A DNA stretch of 64,000 bases. Source: Elymus sibiricus (taxonomy: Eukaryota > Streptophyta > Magnoliopsida > Poales > Poaceae). Each line of letters begins with the position of its first letter. The first letter of the stretch is position 1. The DNA is taken from assembly GCA_039707655.1 (NCBI GenBank), contig CM077673.1, positions 8,070,001-8,134,000 of the forward strand, in the 5' to 3' direction. A model generated the notes under the pieces. That model was not told the origin of the DNA and did no database searches. It saw only the letters and a list, made by a program, of their open reading frames with translations. The position numbers and the translations under genes were made by a program. Of this stretch, positions 1-12,041 are shown piece by piece.

Positions 1-2612
1 ATAGCCTGATGTCCAACGGATCTGACGACTTCAGCTCCGTGTGTAACTTTGCATATCCTCGCGTTTTCACGCTTTCACAAAATTCATATTTTGTGTGGAC
101 TTGGCTTTGCATATGTGTGAATCATTGGTCGAAACCTGATTCCTCAGACTGAGCTATGGAGCAACTATCTGCAATAGTGTCCCATAGACCAAAGCCATCT
201 TGGAACCATACTAAGTTCATGAATGAACTATATGATTCAACAACTTCTTTGTCGCTTCTTAAGCTTCAACATACTTAGCCTTTGTTATAGAATTCGCCAC
301 AGTATCTTGTTTGGAACAATTTCCAACTACCGTGCCACCATATTGTGTATTACACAAAAACCCTTAAATCAAATCGAAAATCGCATGGAGAAATGGTGAA
401 GACTGTATTGATGTAACATATTACAACGAACTCTTCATGATTTCCGCTTGCGAGAAAACATGTCATCAGTACTACTCTAGTACTCAATGACATCTTTCAC
501 TGTTGTCCCATGATCAGTACTTTGATCACTTTGGTATCTATACTCGCAACAACTTTGGAGTATCGGACATATCTGGTTGTTTTACATACCATGGAATACA
601 TGATTAATCCAAACACAAGAGTGTGTGGAATCTCCATCATGTATTTTACTCATCAGTGTTTTAGGACACCGAGTCTTGCAAAACTCTTTCCATGTGACTT
701 CGGCAAGAATCACTCCTTGGCGTTTTAAATGCTAAATAGTTTTAGCATCTTGTCAATATGTATTCATAGCTTAGCCCCATTAGGTAAATCTATCTCCATA
801 GATCATCATGCCTAATATTGAGGCTATTTAGCCTAAGCACTTCATCAAAAAACTATTTTCAAATGAAGTCCTAATTCGTGTCAAGAAATTTATTTCCAAT
901 TAACAATGTGTCAAGTACACACGGTTTTTAGAAATATTATTATGGTCCCACTTACTTTCTTGAATCACAAGCATCTTCGATACCCATTTGATGAAGTCAA
1001 ACCCCTTTGACCATTCCATCAAAACCCAAGATTCCAACTCCACTTTGCTCTCTTCTGTCCATCGCTGGAACTCTGAAGTTTGCATACTTACTAGCATCCT
1101 CTGGATCGACAAATTACTTTGGACTGTATCACATACAAGTCCTAGGTTTCATTTCCATCAGATGGAAATCCTTTTGTCATCCATGTTTCATATCTCATGA
1201 TTGAAATATGTATTAATTGCTAGTTCAACCCGAACCGACTTTAAGCATCGCTACGGTGAGACAATCTCATCGTAGTCAACTCCTTGAACTTGTTATTGCA
1301 ACAAGTCGAGCTTTATGGATAAAACATTTTATTCGTATCAGTTTTTAGTTCCATAAATATTCGTTAGACTCTAAGTCTTCCGAAAGGTGTATCAAGATCT
1401 TAATCTTGAATCACTTATATGGAAACTATCTCGGATTGTATTGGCATTTAGCCAATTCTGGAGTCAGGGCCCATCAACGCTTCCTTGTGTATTGTAGGTA
1501 TACTGTTGTCTAACAACAATATCTCGTTTGCGCACCTGATAGGTTTGCACGAGCTTTGCCTACGTGGTTCAGCTGCAAGTTCGACCGAAGTCCATACATT
1601 TTATTGTAGAGACTTTCGTATCAATCGCAGTAGGAAACTCCGGAATTACTTCCAAGGTTCCTTTCCTTTGATCTGATGGCGAAGATATTGTTTATCTCGT
1701 CGAGTTGCACTGTCCTCCCACTCACCTTTTGTAAGAACTATTCTCTTTAAAAGCATACCGTTTTGCGGCAAAATCCTTTGCCTCGGTATAGTGGTGGGGG
1801 AATACCCAATGACTTGGGATATCCTTACAAAGTAGCACTTGCCTGATTTGGAATAGGTTTGTAACCTTTTACACAAGCCCCATATTCCAAATGTTAAGAA
1901 AAGATATAACATGGTTGGGCGTACCATACCATGGCGTCATTTCAACAGACCTGATGGAGCTCTTTTCAGTGTAAAAGCCGCAGTCTCTAAAGCATCACTT
2001 TAAAAGGGATAATGGTAAATCTATTTATGTCATCTTTGATCTTACCATGTCATAAATGGTTCGATTATACTTCACGGACTTTCCACTTGCAGAGGTGTTC
2101 CGGGAGATGCAAGTTATGAAACCCCTTTCACAACTCATCAGACATTCGCTAAACTTGTAACTCAAATATTCCTTTCTGCAATCGAATTGTAGAAACATAA
2201 TTTTCTTGTTACAATATTTTCTTCTTCATTTTGAAAACCTTTCGAATGATTTCAAAAGATCCAGACTCACGTCTCATCAAGTAAATATCCATATATCTAC
2301 TTGAGTCATTTCTGAAGATAGATAAATCCACTACTTGCAACAACATTTATTGGACTACACACATCATAATATATGGTCACCAATATGTTCTTTGCTTGTT
2401 CCTTATGGCCTGTGAATGGTATTTCAGTCACTTCACTTTTCGGAGGAAAGTTGTAAGTGTCAGATGATTCAAAATCAAATGACTTTAAAAACCATCATAA
2501 TGGAATTTTCCATGCGGGTTTCTCCAATGTGACCAAATGCAGTGCCACACTTGTGTGGTATTCTTTTACTCTTGCGACATTTAGCATCAGTGTTATGGAT
2601 GTATCATATTCC

Positions 2613-2964
2613 ATCAATATTCATAACATACATCCCATCTAGGATGGAAGCATGGCCCTTCATGTTATTCATAATACTGAACAACAATTGTTGTTTTCAT
2701 GAACAACTCTTTTGCAACAAACTTTATGCAAAGGGCTAGAGTGTGAAACTCTAAAATGAATTATGAAAGTAAATACAGAGGTAATGTATTATTATCAATA
2801 TTCATAACATACTTCTCATTCATAATGAAAGTATGGCCCTTTTGTTATTCATAACTCCGAACATTAAAAGTTCTCTTATGAACAACCTTCTTGCAAGATA
2901 CTTTATGCAATGGGCTAGAGTGTGTAAAACTCTAAAATGATTTATGAAAGTAAATACATAGGGA
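2613..2964. repeat. Local direct duplication of about 170-180 bp
   Basis: Two diverged copies lie at about 2613-2782 and 2794-2964. Each starts near atcaatattcataacata and ends near tatgaaagtaaataca. They share the ordered words gtatggccctt or gcatggccctt, gttattcata, and gggctagagtgtg. The duplication sits inside the decayed gag/pol region and adds to its loss of coding capacity. Confidence 0.75.
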
Positions 2965-5226
2965 ATACACCTATGGAAGGCATAGTAACATTTACTATGT
3001 TCCCTGCGTGTATCTAAACCTCATTCCTGGCTAGTCTTTCAGGCCATAGTAGTTCTTACATCGAGTTGCAACAGAATGCAATCGAGCGGGTATCTTTGTG
3101 ATTAACTCACAATACCCAAGAATTAGTGATTAACATGTTTAACCATAATTCCCAAGAACTATATCTTTAACCAGCCTTCTATACATCAAAAACCTGTATG
3201 ACATTCATACATGAGCTGGATATTCCAGTCTTCTATCCTTTTGCAATTATTCTTCTAATAGTTTAACTTTTAGTATTTCTCCTACTCTCAGAAGAAGTAT
3301 CCAACTTAAGAGTGGCGTTAGCCCCGGACTTCCTAGGCGTGAAAGTCTTACTAACACCCTTCGGACACTTCCTTTCTCTTTAAGTTGTTGTTTTATTCAC
3401 CTTTCATCATATGACAGGCGTTCTCCTGGATCCCTCTCTTATCAGTCTAATGCATAGTAAACTCCTTTACTAATAGTTTACAAACAAACATTGCTTTGGA
3501 TATCTCATATCTTTTAGCCTTTGTCTGTCTCTGAAAATGATTTTCAGATTCCATGAATATCACATACCTATCCAAACTTTCGAAGTTCGGGTCTCATGGA
3601 AGCAAACATATTGCACTTGACTGAAATCGGAATTCTAGCTTTTTGGATCGAAGGATGAGTGTCACATGATCCATAGCATTAGCGGGAGAATACCGAAAGC
3701 ATGCGATAGGACAAAATCCTTCTCGGCACTCTATAGGACAATCCTCACATTACGTTACCAACCGTAAAGTTTTAACCAGATATTTAACATCTATTCAATT
3801 TTAATAGGGAAGGTGGAAACGCGAGCCATTATTCTACAACTTTTATGCAAATCACACTTTAGACAGTGTTCAGAATTAATTGCACCGAGAATTAAACAAG
3901 TTAATTCTACAGTGCGCTCCCACTCAAATCAATATCTCTCAAAATTGATTATGAGTGATACAAGACCCGATTTTTGATTGTTCGCCACGATGGTAGCATC
4001 ACAGATGACGAAAAATCTCAACCGGTAGGCCAACTTGCCAATCACATCTCTATGTGACTCTTGTTCATCTTTCGATGCGTGTGTTCCGAGCTCATGGCTT
4101 TCATGCCTGAACGTCAAGACAACCAAGTGATCTCGCTGCGAGGTCTCAACTCACCCGCCTCACACTTCTCTAATCGTTCGTGCCTATGTTAGCATGTGAC
4201 ACCCCGAAAAGTTAGGTGCCGTGACGGTGCTACACTTGGGAGAACACTAACTACTTGATATTTTTGTGAGAGATCACCCTAATAAAAGGCGACTACCGCG
4301 CAATCAAGAAGGGTGCATCATAAGGGATAAACATATCAGGCAATTCATAATAGCATGATAGGGTATAGCCCTTTGTGACGGAGAAGTCTTTCATTTCTTA
4401 GTCTTCGGCATTCGCGTCGGTGTTCACCTTCGCGAAGATTGAAACCACCTTGTCGATGCACCAGATAATATTGCTATCTCTATAGCTAATAAAATAAGTG
4501 CATTACATAAGGTTGACACGCAGGTCATTAAAGTGCAATCATATGGCTCCAGCCATCATGCCGAATCATGACACGCAGGTCATGTTAATCAATTTACATC
4601 ATATAGTCATCTCATACATAATCAAATTATTATGAACACTGCTATACCACATCACATGCACATGCAAAACCATCCTGCAAAACCAAGTTAGACGCCTCTA
4701 ATCGGTCCATGCAAAAACTTGTTTTACGTGGCTTCTAAGGTTTCGAAACAAACCGAAGCTACCAACGTCCATCATCAAGCATGATAATCCAAGTTGCTAG
4801 ATTAACCTTCCAGGGTGTATGAAACACGAGATAATAAAATCTCGAGCCCCATACTAAACTTCGTCATACGCGTGACCCCCGTGCAGATCATATCTGCATT
4901 GCCCTTTCGTCTGCGAAACATCCATCTTTCTCAACTATGGTGGAACCCAAAGAACTGTTAGCACTTCGTTGATCTGTCGATCAGCATACTCAGGAGCAGC
5001 ATGAAAGGATCGCGGATTGCCAGAACTTTGTGAGATTCCACCATGCCGTCAAGATCAAGACTACGCAAATTCAAGGGAAGCAACAGGAACATCGGGTAAC
5101 AGATTTCATCTGCTACCCGCACAAATAATTTTCAGCAATAGATCTCATCTACTACCTAATTATATTGTGCAATACCCATACATCTCTATGTATTCTAGAT
5201 CGCAACCTGCATCTACGCATAGCACG

Positions 5227-5240
5227 GCTCTTGATGCCAC
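5227..5240 (-). other. PBS-like site of the degenerate Copia element
   Basis: Read on the minus strand, the bases just inside the LTR are GTGGCATCAAGAGC. This resembles the initiator-Met tRNA primer-binding site TGGTATCAGAGC, which is seen exactly at the matching place in the Copia element at 30170-30187. Its position next to the LTR fixes the LTR edge. Confidence 0.65.
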
Positions 5241-7402
5241 TGTAGGGTAATGCAGCAGAAAACAAAAAAATTCGACCTACGCACCAGCCCAGGACCACTA
5301 TGGAGACTGCATACAAGGTTTGATCATTTTCGTTACCGACTCGTAGCGCAGCGGTAGTAGAGTCGATGACGAACGGCGGTGCAGATCCCCGCAGCTAGGA
5401 TTTACAACCACCCAACCACGAGGATGTATACCCTCATCTGCCCTGCGGACAGCCCTCCGGGAGGCGGTCGGACAGTCCCCCGGACGGTGTCGCGGACAGC
5501 CCTTCGGGAGGACCTCCGAAACTCGGACTGTCACTCGGACAGCCCGTCGGGAGGACCTCCAAAACTCGGACGGTCACAAGGACAGCCCTTCGGGAGGCAC
5601 TCACGAACTAAGACCGAAACTACGATCTCTCTACAGAGTTTCACACATACGGTGTCATCTATCCGGCAGGGCTTCGCCGTCCAGAACTAGTTCCTGCCGG
5701 AACCCAGACAGCCTTTCGGCTCTACGAAACTATTTCGCAGGGAGGGAGAGAGAATGCCAGATCATGCATGGCTTGTGTATGAGAGTAAGGAATGAGGTTT
5801 GGGCAGCCCCCTCACCTCCTATTTATAGGAAAACCAAGGGGTAGGATGGGCATTTCAAAAATACCAAAACTTGCTCATGAAGGAAACACTTTCCAAGGGC
5901 AAAATGGGAAAGCAAGTGGGCAAGTGGGGCTCCAAGGTGGAGCCCCCTTCTTGGCCGGCCACAACCCTTGTGGGCCCCCCCCAAGGTGGTCCCCATCCAT
6001 CCATACCTTCTAGAAGCCTTTTGGGAAAATATCCCAAAAGGCACTTTTCCAAAAATATCCCAAAAAGCACTTTCACTATTCACGACGACATTTTTCAGCG
6101 TTTGGTCGAACTGAAAATATTTATGTGGGCTTAGAACATTTCCAGTACCCACCAAAATAATTTTCAATGCCATCCGGAACAATTCCGGATTAGTGATTTT
6201 CATCTGCGAAAAGCATCTGAAGCGGTTTCGGCAGCTCCGGAACATTTCCGGTTTTCATCCCGGAAAATTCCAGAAAGTTTCCAGAATGATTCCGGCATCC
6301 TCCAAGAATTATCAGGCATGTGCCAAAACCAATTTGACTTTTTGGTATCCCCTGAAACAACTTTTCAGTTTCACCGGAACTCATCCGGTGACCTCTCTGC
6401 GGAACTTTTCCGCTGTCCGAAACTTTTCCGGCGTCCGAAACTCTTTCGGTGATTTTCTCTCAGACTCCCTGTCTAGTATTCAACAGATAGATGACCCTTA
6501 AGAGTGTGACCCTATAGGTTCGGTGAAGCATAGACATGACCCGGAACCCCTTCCGATCAATGATCAACATCGGAGCCGTGGACACCCATATTGACCCCTA
6601 TACCCACACGAATGAATATTCGAGCGAACCTCCAGTTGCCGTGTGCTATTCCTGTTGCTTCGCGATATGTTACAAATACCCGAGGTGAGACACGTTGGCA
6701 TCCCCGTGGATCAACAACTTGTCCACTATGCCAGTTACCTCGTTGCCGGTATTGTTCTCTTTTCTCGTTCCCGTGTTCCGGCATCCCTGTGATCAAATCA
6801 CCCTGTGTCTGGCCAGACGATGTTGGATACCGTAACACCGAGAGGGCCCAGAGATATCTCTCCATCGTCGGAGGAGCAAATCCCAATCTTGAGCTATCAA
6901 GTTACTTGACATACTTTTCCATGAACCCGTAAGCCGCCGTAATAGCCACCCATTTACGGATGACGTTTAACAAACCCCAAAGTTCATGAAGCAAGCATGA
7001 AGAAACTCGCTACTCTCATGGTCTAAGGAATCATGCAAACATTAACCATCTCTGTGTTATAAACCATTAACTTATGACGAATGAATCTCATAGCATAACA
7101 TCAATTCGGGTCGATTCAACACAAATGTTCTTCTAACATTGTGCCCTCAAAATTGCCGGCATAGCCATGCCCATGATCAGGAAAACAGGATCATCATGCA
7201 ATACTTGAGCCAGTCTTAGAGGCCACACTAGGAATACATTTTACCGTTTATTATTCCACACGTGCATATGAGTCTTCCTCCGAGCCTCGTGGTTATTGTA
7301 GACTCGAGAACCATAGCAGTTATAGCATGGAACATAAACCTAATTATGAACAGGGAGATAATCAATAACATATATTATTGCCTCTAGGGCATATCTCCTA
7401 CA
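5241..7402 (-). repeat. 5' LTR of the degenerate Copia element (2162 bp)
   Basis: On the plus strand it starts tgtagggtaatgcagcag and ends gggcatatctcctaca, giving TG..CA ends. Read on the minus strand it begins TGTAGGAGATATGCCC, close to the TGTTGGAAATATGCCC start of the Angela/BARE-1 LTRs in this window. Inside, 5446-5610 holds a run of related units built on cggacagcccttcgggagg, and 6170-6450 is rich in ttccggaa-type words. The right edge abuts an array-bearing Gypsy element at 7403, so this Copia element probably inserted into that one. Confidence 0.8.
5446..5610. repeat. Short tandem units in the Copia LTR
   Basis: At least four units share the core ggacagccc followed by tcgggagg; the two central units add acctccgaaactcgga or acctccaaaactcgga. 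Units differ by several bases and by length, so this is a degenerate minisatellite inside the LTR. Confidence 0.7.
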
Positions 7403-7416
7403 AATCGGCGGGACGC

Positions 7417-8290
7417 ATCGTCATCACTCGGCAGCTCCGCGCATCGCCATTCAGTCGGACGCTCCATCGTCACTCGGCAGCTCCGTGCATCGCCATTCAG
7501 TCGGACGCTCCATCGTCACTCGGCAGCTTCGCGCGTTGTCACTCTACTGGACGCGTCGTCATCACTCGGCAGCTCCGCGCATCGCCATTCAGTCGGACGC
7601 TCCATCGTCACTCGGCAGCTTCGCGCGCCGTCACTCTACTGGACGCGTCGTCATCACTCGACAGCTTCGCGCGCCGTCACTCTACTGGACGCGTCGTCAT
7701 CACTCGGCAGCTCCGCGCATCGCCATTCAGTCGGACGCTCCATTGTCACTCGGCAGCTCTGCGCATCGCCATTCAGTCGGACGCTCCATCGTCACTCGGC
7801 AGCTTCGCGCGCCGTCACTCTAGTGGACGCGTCGTCATCACTCGGCAGCTCTGCGCATCGCCATTCAGTCGGACACTCCTTCGTCACTCGGCAGCTTCAC
7901 GCGCCGTCACTCTACTGGACGCGTCGTCATCACTCGGCAGCTTCGCGCGCCATCACTCTACTGGACGTGTCGTCATCACTCGGCAGCTCCGCGCATCGCC
8001 ATTCAGTCGGACGCTCCATCGTCACTCGGCAGCTTCGCGCGCCGTCACTCTACTGGACGCGTCGTCATCACTCGGCAGCTCCGCACATCGCCATTCAGTC
8101 GGACGCTCCATCGTCACTCGGCAGCTTCACGCGCCGTCACTCTACTGGACGCGTCGTCATCACTCGGCAGCTCCGCGCATCGCCATTCAGTCGGACGCTC
8201 CATCGTCACTCGGCAGCTCCGCGTGCTATCACTCTACTGGACCCGTCGTCATCACTCGGCAGCTCCGCGCATCGCCACTCGGCAGCCCCG
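7417..8290. repeat. 46-bp tandem array, block 1
   Basis: About 18 units of 46 bp begin cactcggcag. Two alternating unit types share the first 10-12 bases: one continues gcatcgccattcagtcgg, the other gccgtcactctactggac. Because 46 is not a multiple of 3, the array reads through all three frames and throws up long spurious ORFs (for example 7378-8382) with a 138-bp protein-level period. Confidence 0.9.
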
Positions 8291-8297
8291 CGCGTCG

Positions 8298-9420
8298 TCA
8301 GACAGCTAAGTCATTCTTCACAGACTGTATTCAATTAGATGGTTATTTCCACATTATCGAGTGGCACGAAAGTCGCGCATGACGTCCACTCGGAGGCCAC
8401 GCCACCGAGTGTACCTTCTGCGCTCGGTTCTTTATCTCCATGTCAGATCCTTCACTCTTTAGACTCTTGCTGGTTCCGGACCAGCAAGCACCTGGCACAC
8501 CCAGCGGGTGTTTATGGGTGTAATTTACACGAATCATTTCAACAAACATCAAATTACTTCGAGAATTTTTTATGTTAGCTTGTGTTATTTTTCATACACA
8601 GGCTACCTGGACGCCTCTGTGCGCCATTCTCGTCAACATTCTCGACTCGGCTGCCCCGCGCGCCGTTACTTGACCGCCCCGTCGCCACTCAGCCAGAGAC
8701 ATCTACTTCACTCGGATGCCCCCGCATCGCCACTCCGTGCGGCACGTCATCATCACTCGGTCGCTCCACGCGCCGTCACTCGACTGGACGCTCCTTTGTC
8801 ACTCGGTCGCTCCGCCCGCCGTCACTCGACTGGACGCTCCTTTGTCACTCTGTCGCTCCGCGCGCCGTCACTCGACTGGACGCTCCTTCGTCACTCGGTC
8901 GCTCCGCGCGCCGTCACTCAACTGGACGCTCCTTCATCACTCGGTCGCTCCCCGCGCCGTCCCTCGGCTAGACGCTCCTTCGTCACTCGGCCGCTCCTGC
9001 GCCGTCAGACGGCTAAGTCATTCTTCATACGCTGCATTCAATTAAATAGTTATTTCCGCATTACCGAGTATCGAGGAAGTCGTACATGACGTTCACTCAG
9101 AAGCCACGCCACCGAGTGTACCTCTGCGCTCGGTTGTTTATTTTTATGTCGGAACACTTCACTTCCGCTTCTTTTGGGTCCAGTGCTCAAACGAGTTCAG
9201 TCGGATCCTTCACTTTTTTAGACCCTTGCTGGTTCCGAACCAACAAGCACCTGGCACACCTAGCGGGTGTCTATGGGTGTTACTTACACAAATTATTTCA
9301 GCAAAGATCAAATTACTTGGATAAATTTTTATGTTGGCTTGTGCTATTTTTCATACACAGGTTATGCGATCACTCGACGCATCTGTGCGCTATCTTCGTC
9401 CCTACTCACGCTCAGTCGCC
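8298..9420. repeat. Spacer direct repeats between 46-bp arrays (about 700-bp macro-repeat)
   Basis: Two spacer copies, about 8298-8660 and 9003-9400, share the order gctaagtcattcttca, ttatttcc, gccacgccaccgagtgtac, ccttgctggttccg or cttgctggttccg, gcacctggcacacc and ttttcatacacagg. Each follows a 46-bp array. The arrangement array-spacer-array-spacer-array implies that a unit of about 700 bp was duplicated as a block. Confidence 0.85.
8740..8990. repeat. 46-bp tandem array, block 2
   Basis: About five units of 46 bp with the form cactcggtcgctccgcgcgc then cgtcactcgactggacgctc. They keep the period and the cactcgg start of block 1 but form a third sequence type, so the blocks were homogenised separately. 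Confidence 0.88.
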
Positions 9421-9589
9421 GCAACGATCATTCGTGTGTTTCCACTTGTTCGGATGCCTCCGCGACGACATGTTCGACTCGCTTGCCCCGCGCGTCGTCA
9501 CGTGTTCGGGCGCCCCCTCGATGACGTACTGGACATGGTCGCCCCGCGCTCCGTCACTGGGTCGGACACCTCCTCGACATACATGACTT

Positions 9590-9795
9590 GGCCGCCCCGC
9601 GCGTCGCCACTCAGCCGGATGCCCCGCGCATCACCACTCCGTGTGGCACGTCTTCATCACTCGGATGCCCCGCGCATCGCCACTCCATGTGGCACGTCTT
9701 CATCACTCGGACGCCCCACGCGTCGCCACTCAGCCGGATGCCCCGCACATCGCCACTCCGTGTGGCACGTCTTCATCATCGGCCGCCCCGCGCGC
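9590..9795. repeat. 46-bp tandem array, block 3
   Basis: Four to five units of 46 bp with the form cactcggatgccccgcgcat then cgccactccgtgtggcacgt, including imperfect units that carry cagccgg. The period matches blocks 1 and 2. The block runs directly into the 69-bp array. Confidence 0.82.
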
Positions 9796-9804
9796 CATCG
9801 CTCA

Positions 9805-10497
9805 GCTTAGCTGCGATTCCGTATCGCCTAAGTTAAAAACCACTCCAAGTGAGGACATCATCCACACTCGGGGGCTTAGCTGCGATTCCGTATCGCCTAA
9901 GTTAAGAACCACTCCGAGTGAGGACATCATCCACACTCGGGGGCTTAGCTGTGATTCCGTATCCCCTAAGTTAAAAACCACTCCAAGTGAGCACATCATC
10001 CACACTCGGGGGCTTAGCTGCGATTCCGTATCGCCTAAGTTAAGAACCACTCCGAGTGAGGACATCATCTACACTCGGGGGCTTAGCTGTGATTCCGTAT
10101 CACCTAAGTTAAAAACCATTCCGAGTAAGGACATCATCCACACTCGGGGGCTTAGCTGCGATTCCGTATCGCCTAAGTTAAAAAACACTCCGAGTGAGGA
10201 CATCATCCACACTCGGGGGCTTAGCCGTGATTCCGTATCACCTAAGTTAAAAACCATTCCGAGTGAGGACATCATCCACACTCGGGGGCTTAGCTGCGAT
10301 TCCGTATCGCCTAAGTTAAAAACCACTCCGAGTGAGGACATCATCCACACTCGGGGGCTTAGCTGTGATTCCGTATCACCTAAGTTAAAAACCATTCCGA
10401 GTGAGGACATCATCCACACTCGAGGGCTTAGCTGCGATTCCGTATCGCCTAAGTTGAAAACTCTTCCGAGTGACGAGCGCTTCTCTCACTCGGGGGC
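9805..10497. repeat. 69-bp tandem array, ten units
   Basis: Ten head-to-tail units start gcttagctgc or gcttagctgt and end cactcgggg. Measured spacing between unit starts is 69 bp (23 codons), so one frame stays open on each strand across the array. The predicted peptide unit begins LSCDSVSPKL. Units 5-10 alternate between a tgtgat/atcacc/ccattcc form and a tgcgat/atcgcc form, a 138-bp dimeric higher-order pattern. Degenerate units with the same skeleton (cctaagtt, ccgagtga) continue to about 10790. Nothing suggests that the peptide is made. Confidence 0.9.
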
Positions 10498-10840
10498 TTA
10501 GCCGCGAACAAGTTTTTGCCTAAGTTAAAAACCCTGCCGAGTGAATAGCACCCCATTCACTCGAAAACTTAGCTGCGAACCAGTCTTCGTCTAAGTTAAA
10601 AACTCTCTCAAGTGACGAGCACTCCTCTCACTCGGGGACTTAGCCGCGAGTCAGATCTCGCTTAAGCTAAAGGTTGTTCCGAGTGACAGGCAACACTTCC
10701 ACTCGGAAACTTAGTTGCGAACCAGTCTTTCGCCTAAGTTCAAAATTCTTCCGAGTAATGAGCATCCATCTCACTCAGAAACCAAACAAACTTAGCCAAG
10801 CAAATTATTGGAAAACAAACAAGCGAAGATTGTCTCTATC

Positions 10841-11062
10841 AGACCCCCGCCGATGCAAGCACTCGACGGCGGTCTCGGGGACTACACCCAGTGGGTGCAC
10901 TCAGCGTGCCCCCACTGGACATATTATCACTCGTCCAGGTCCGTCCTGTCGAGTGGCAAGCAACTTTCAAAATGAATTTAAGACCCCTGCCGATGTCTTC
11001 GTCATTCGACAGCGGTCTCGGGGACTACACCCAGTGGGTGCACTCAGCGTGCCCCCACTGGA
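10841..11062. repeat. Direct repeats spaced 140 bp apart near the 3' end of the element
   Basis: Two copies of about 80 bp begin agacccc and contain gcggtctcggggactacacc, gtgggtgcactcagcgtgcc and cccactgga. They start at 10841 and 10981. They lie in the noncoding 3' region just before the PPT and LTR. Confidence 0.85.
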
Positions 11063-11271
11063 CCAGAAACCACTCAACTAAGACCTGCTTTACTCGAGGG
11101 GAAAACAAGCAAGTATGCACCAAAAGAAAATGCATATCAAGACAGAATCGATCAGGGTGAATGACAAAGACTCCAACCGACGCAGACTTCTATGAAGAGC
11201 CAAAATGCACTTGGAATTTTTGTGTCTTATCAGAACCCGCATCAATCTATTTTTCACTCGAACCCCAATCC

Positions 11272-11284
11272 ATTCGGGGGCTAA
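11272..11284 (+). other. Polypurine tract before the 3' LTR
   Basis: The purine-rich ttcgggggctaa stands immediately before the TG of the LTR at 11285. This is the expected site of plus-strand priming in reverse transcription and it fixes the element's orientation. Confidence 0.65.
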
Positions 11285-11907
11285 TGATGGGGATATGTAC
11301 CTAGGGTAGGGTCATAGGCCTGACCTGCATACCCTACCTAAGGACATTACCCTAGAAAAGTCAAGGACTACAAGGAGGTCACCGACTGAAATCATCAAGA
11401 TATACAAGTCACTCGACAACATCCACTCGGAGACTTTCCTCATCCACTCGACGGTTACCTTTTACTCGGAAAACAATCAATCACTCGGTCGTATGGCTCA
11501 CTCGGATATGCGAAGACCGACAGTCGACAAGGCAGTCGAAGCACCATCTGGCATTACGGCATCAATGCCCCACTTTGTAACGTAGGAGGTGAAGGGGTGG
11601 CGCACTCTATATAAGCCACCCCCACCACTAGACTAGGGGGCTCTGGCTTCTACCTCTCTCTCTTTTCTACTAGTCTCCGGACTTAGCTCAGGCAGGGGAT
11701 CCATTCTCCACTCTCTCCCACACATATTGTAAGCTCCGGATATATACTCAGATAAAACAAAGCCTCTCCGGAGCACGAGACGTAGGGTTGTTATCTCCAC
11801 CGTGAGAGGCCCGAACTCGCTAAAATGCTGTGTCACCCATATGCCTCTCGGTAGATCATGCTCCTTTACCCTACCCCCTTCGTACTGTCGGAGTCGTTCC
11901 CATGACA
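11285..11907 (+). repeat. 3' LTR (623 bp) of the array-bearing Gypsy-like element
   Basis: It starts tgatggggatatgtaccta and ends gttcccatgaca, with TG..CA ends and a PPT on the left. A promoter-like ctctatataag lies at about 11605-11615, roughly half-way along, where the U3/R boundary would be expected. On the right, gggatcacttgg continues the Tat sequence found uninterrupted at 49911. The partner LTR is outside the window. Confidence 0.78.
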
Positions 11908-12041
11908 GGGATCACTTGGCCCTCCTCTGCGGCGCAGTGGAAGACATTGCCGGGGAGGTAGCCGGCCTCCTTAAGGTCCCAGATGTCCTGGTCGGTGACC
12001 GTGGAAGCCTCCCATTTGCCGCTGGAGCCTGAGCCAGCCAT
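11908..12041 (-). pseudogene. Tat antisense ORF, 5' fragment (copy A)
   Basis: Read on the minus strand from the ATG at 12041 the protein starts MAGSGSSGKWEASTVTDQDI and continues with WDLKEAGYLPG before running into the inserted LTR at 11907. This N-terminus is the one I associate with grass proteins of the putative gypsy-type transposon family (Transposase_28), encoded antisense between pol and the 3' LTR of Tat elements. Only about 45 codons remain. The copy at 47725-50044 keeps much more of it. Confidence 0.7.

Larger units (their letters stand above)
1..7402 (-). mobile_element. Degenerate Copia LTR retrotransposon, 3' part outside window
   Basis: The stretch reads on the minus strand as a decayed relative of the Copia element at 22902-31992. 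Positions 1-60 match the end of its RNase H region near 25020, 1240-1330 matches the reverse-transcriptase part near 26250-26330 (shared words such as aagcatcgctacgg and aactccttgaacttg), and 3900-4400 matches its leader near 29020-29400. No long ORF survives: frameshifts, stops and deletions run throughout. A PBS-like sequence and the 5' LTR follow at 5227-7402; the 3' LTR must lie left of the window. It is clearly older than the intact Copia element. Assignment to the Angela/BARE group is by resemblance only. Confidence 0.8.
7403..11907 (+). mobile_element. 3' part of a Gypsy-like LTR retrotransposon with tandem arrays
   Basis: The right end is a clear LTR (11285-11907) preceded by a purine-rich ttcgggggctaa tract, which sets plus orientation. 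To the left lie only tandem arrays and spacer repeats, with no recognisable gag or pol. That is the usual look of the long 3' noncoding region of Tat-type Triticeae Gypsy elements. The left part is cut by the Copia LTR at 7402. The right LTR edge (catgaca, 11907) abuts Tat antisense-ORF sequence whose uninterrupted counterpart is at 49911, so this element inserted into copy A of the duplicated block after the duplication. Lineage is an inference, since no protein domain is visible. Confidence 0.7.

Noticed and set aside
7378..8382. Long plus-strand ORF of 334 codons over the 46-bp array
   Set aside because: The frame is open only because the repeat units lack stops; the same peptide pattern appears in all three frames. 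No domain, and it lies in the noncoding 3' region of a retrotransposon.
9805..10497. CRISPR-like array
   Set aside because: Units are contiguous with no unique spacers, and the surroundings are plant retrotransposon DNA.
9641..10501. 286-codon ORF and minus-strand ORFs over the 69-bp array
   Set aside because: A 69-bp unit without stops keeps a frame open on both strands. No start context, domain or composition supports a real protein.
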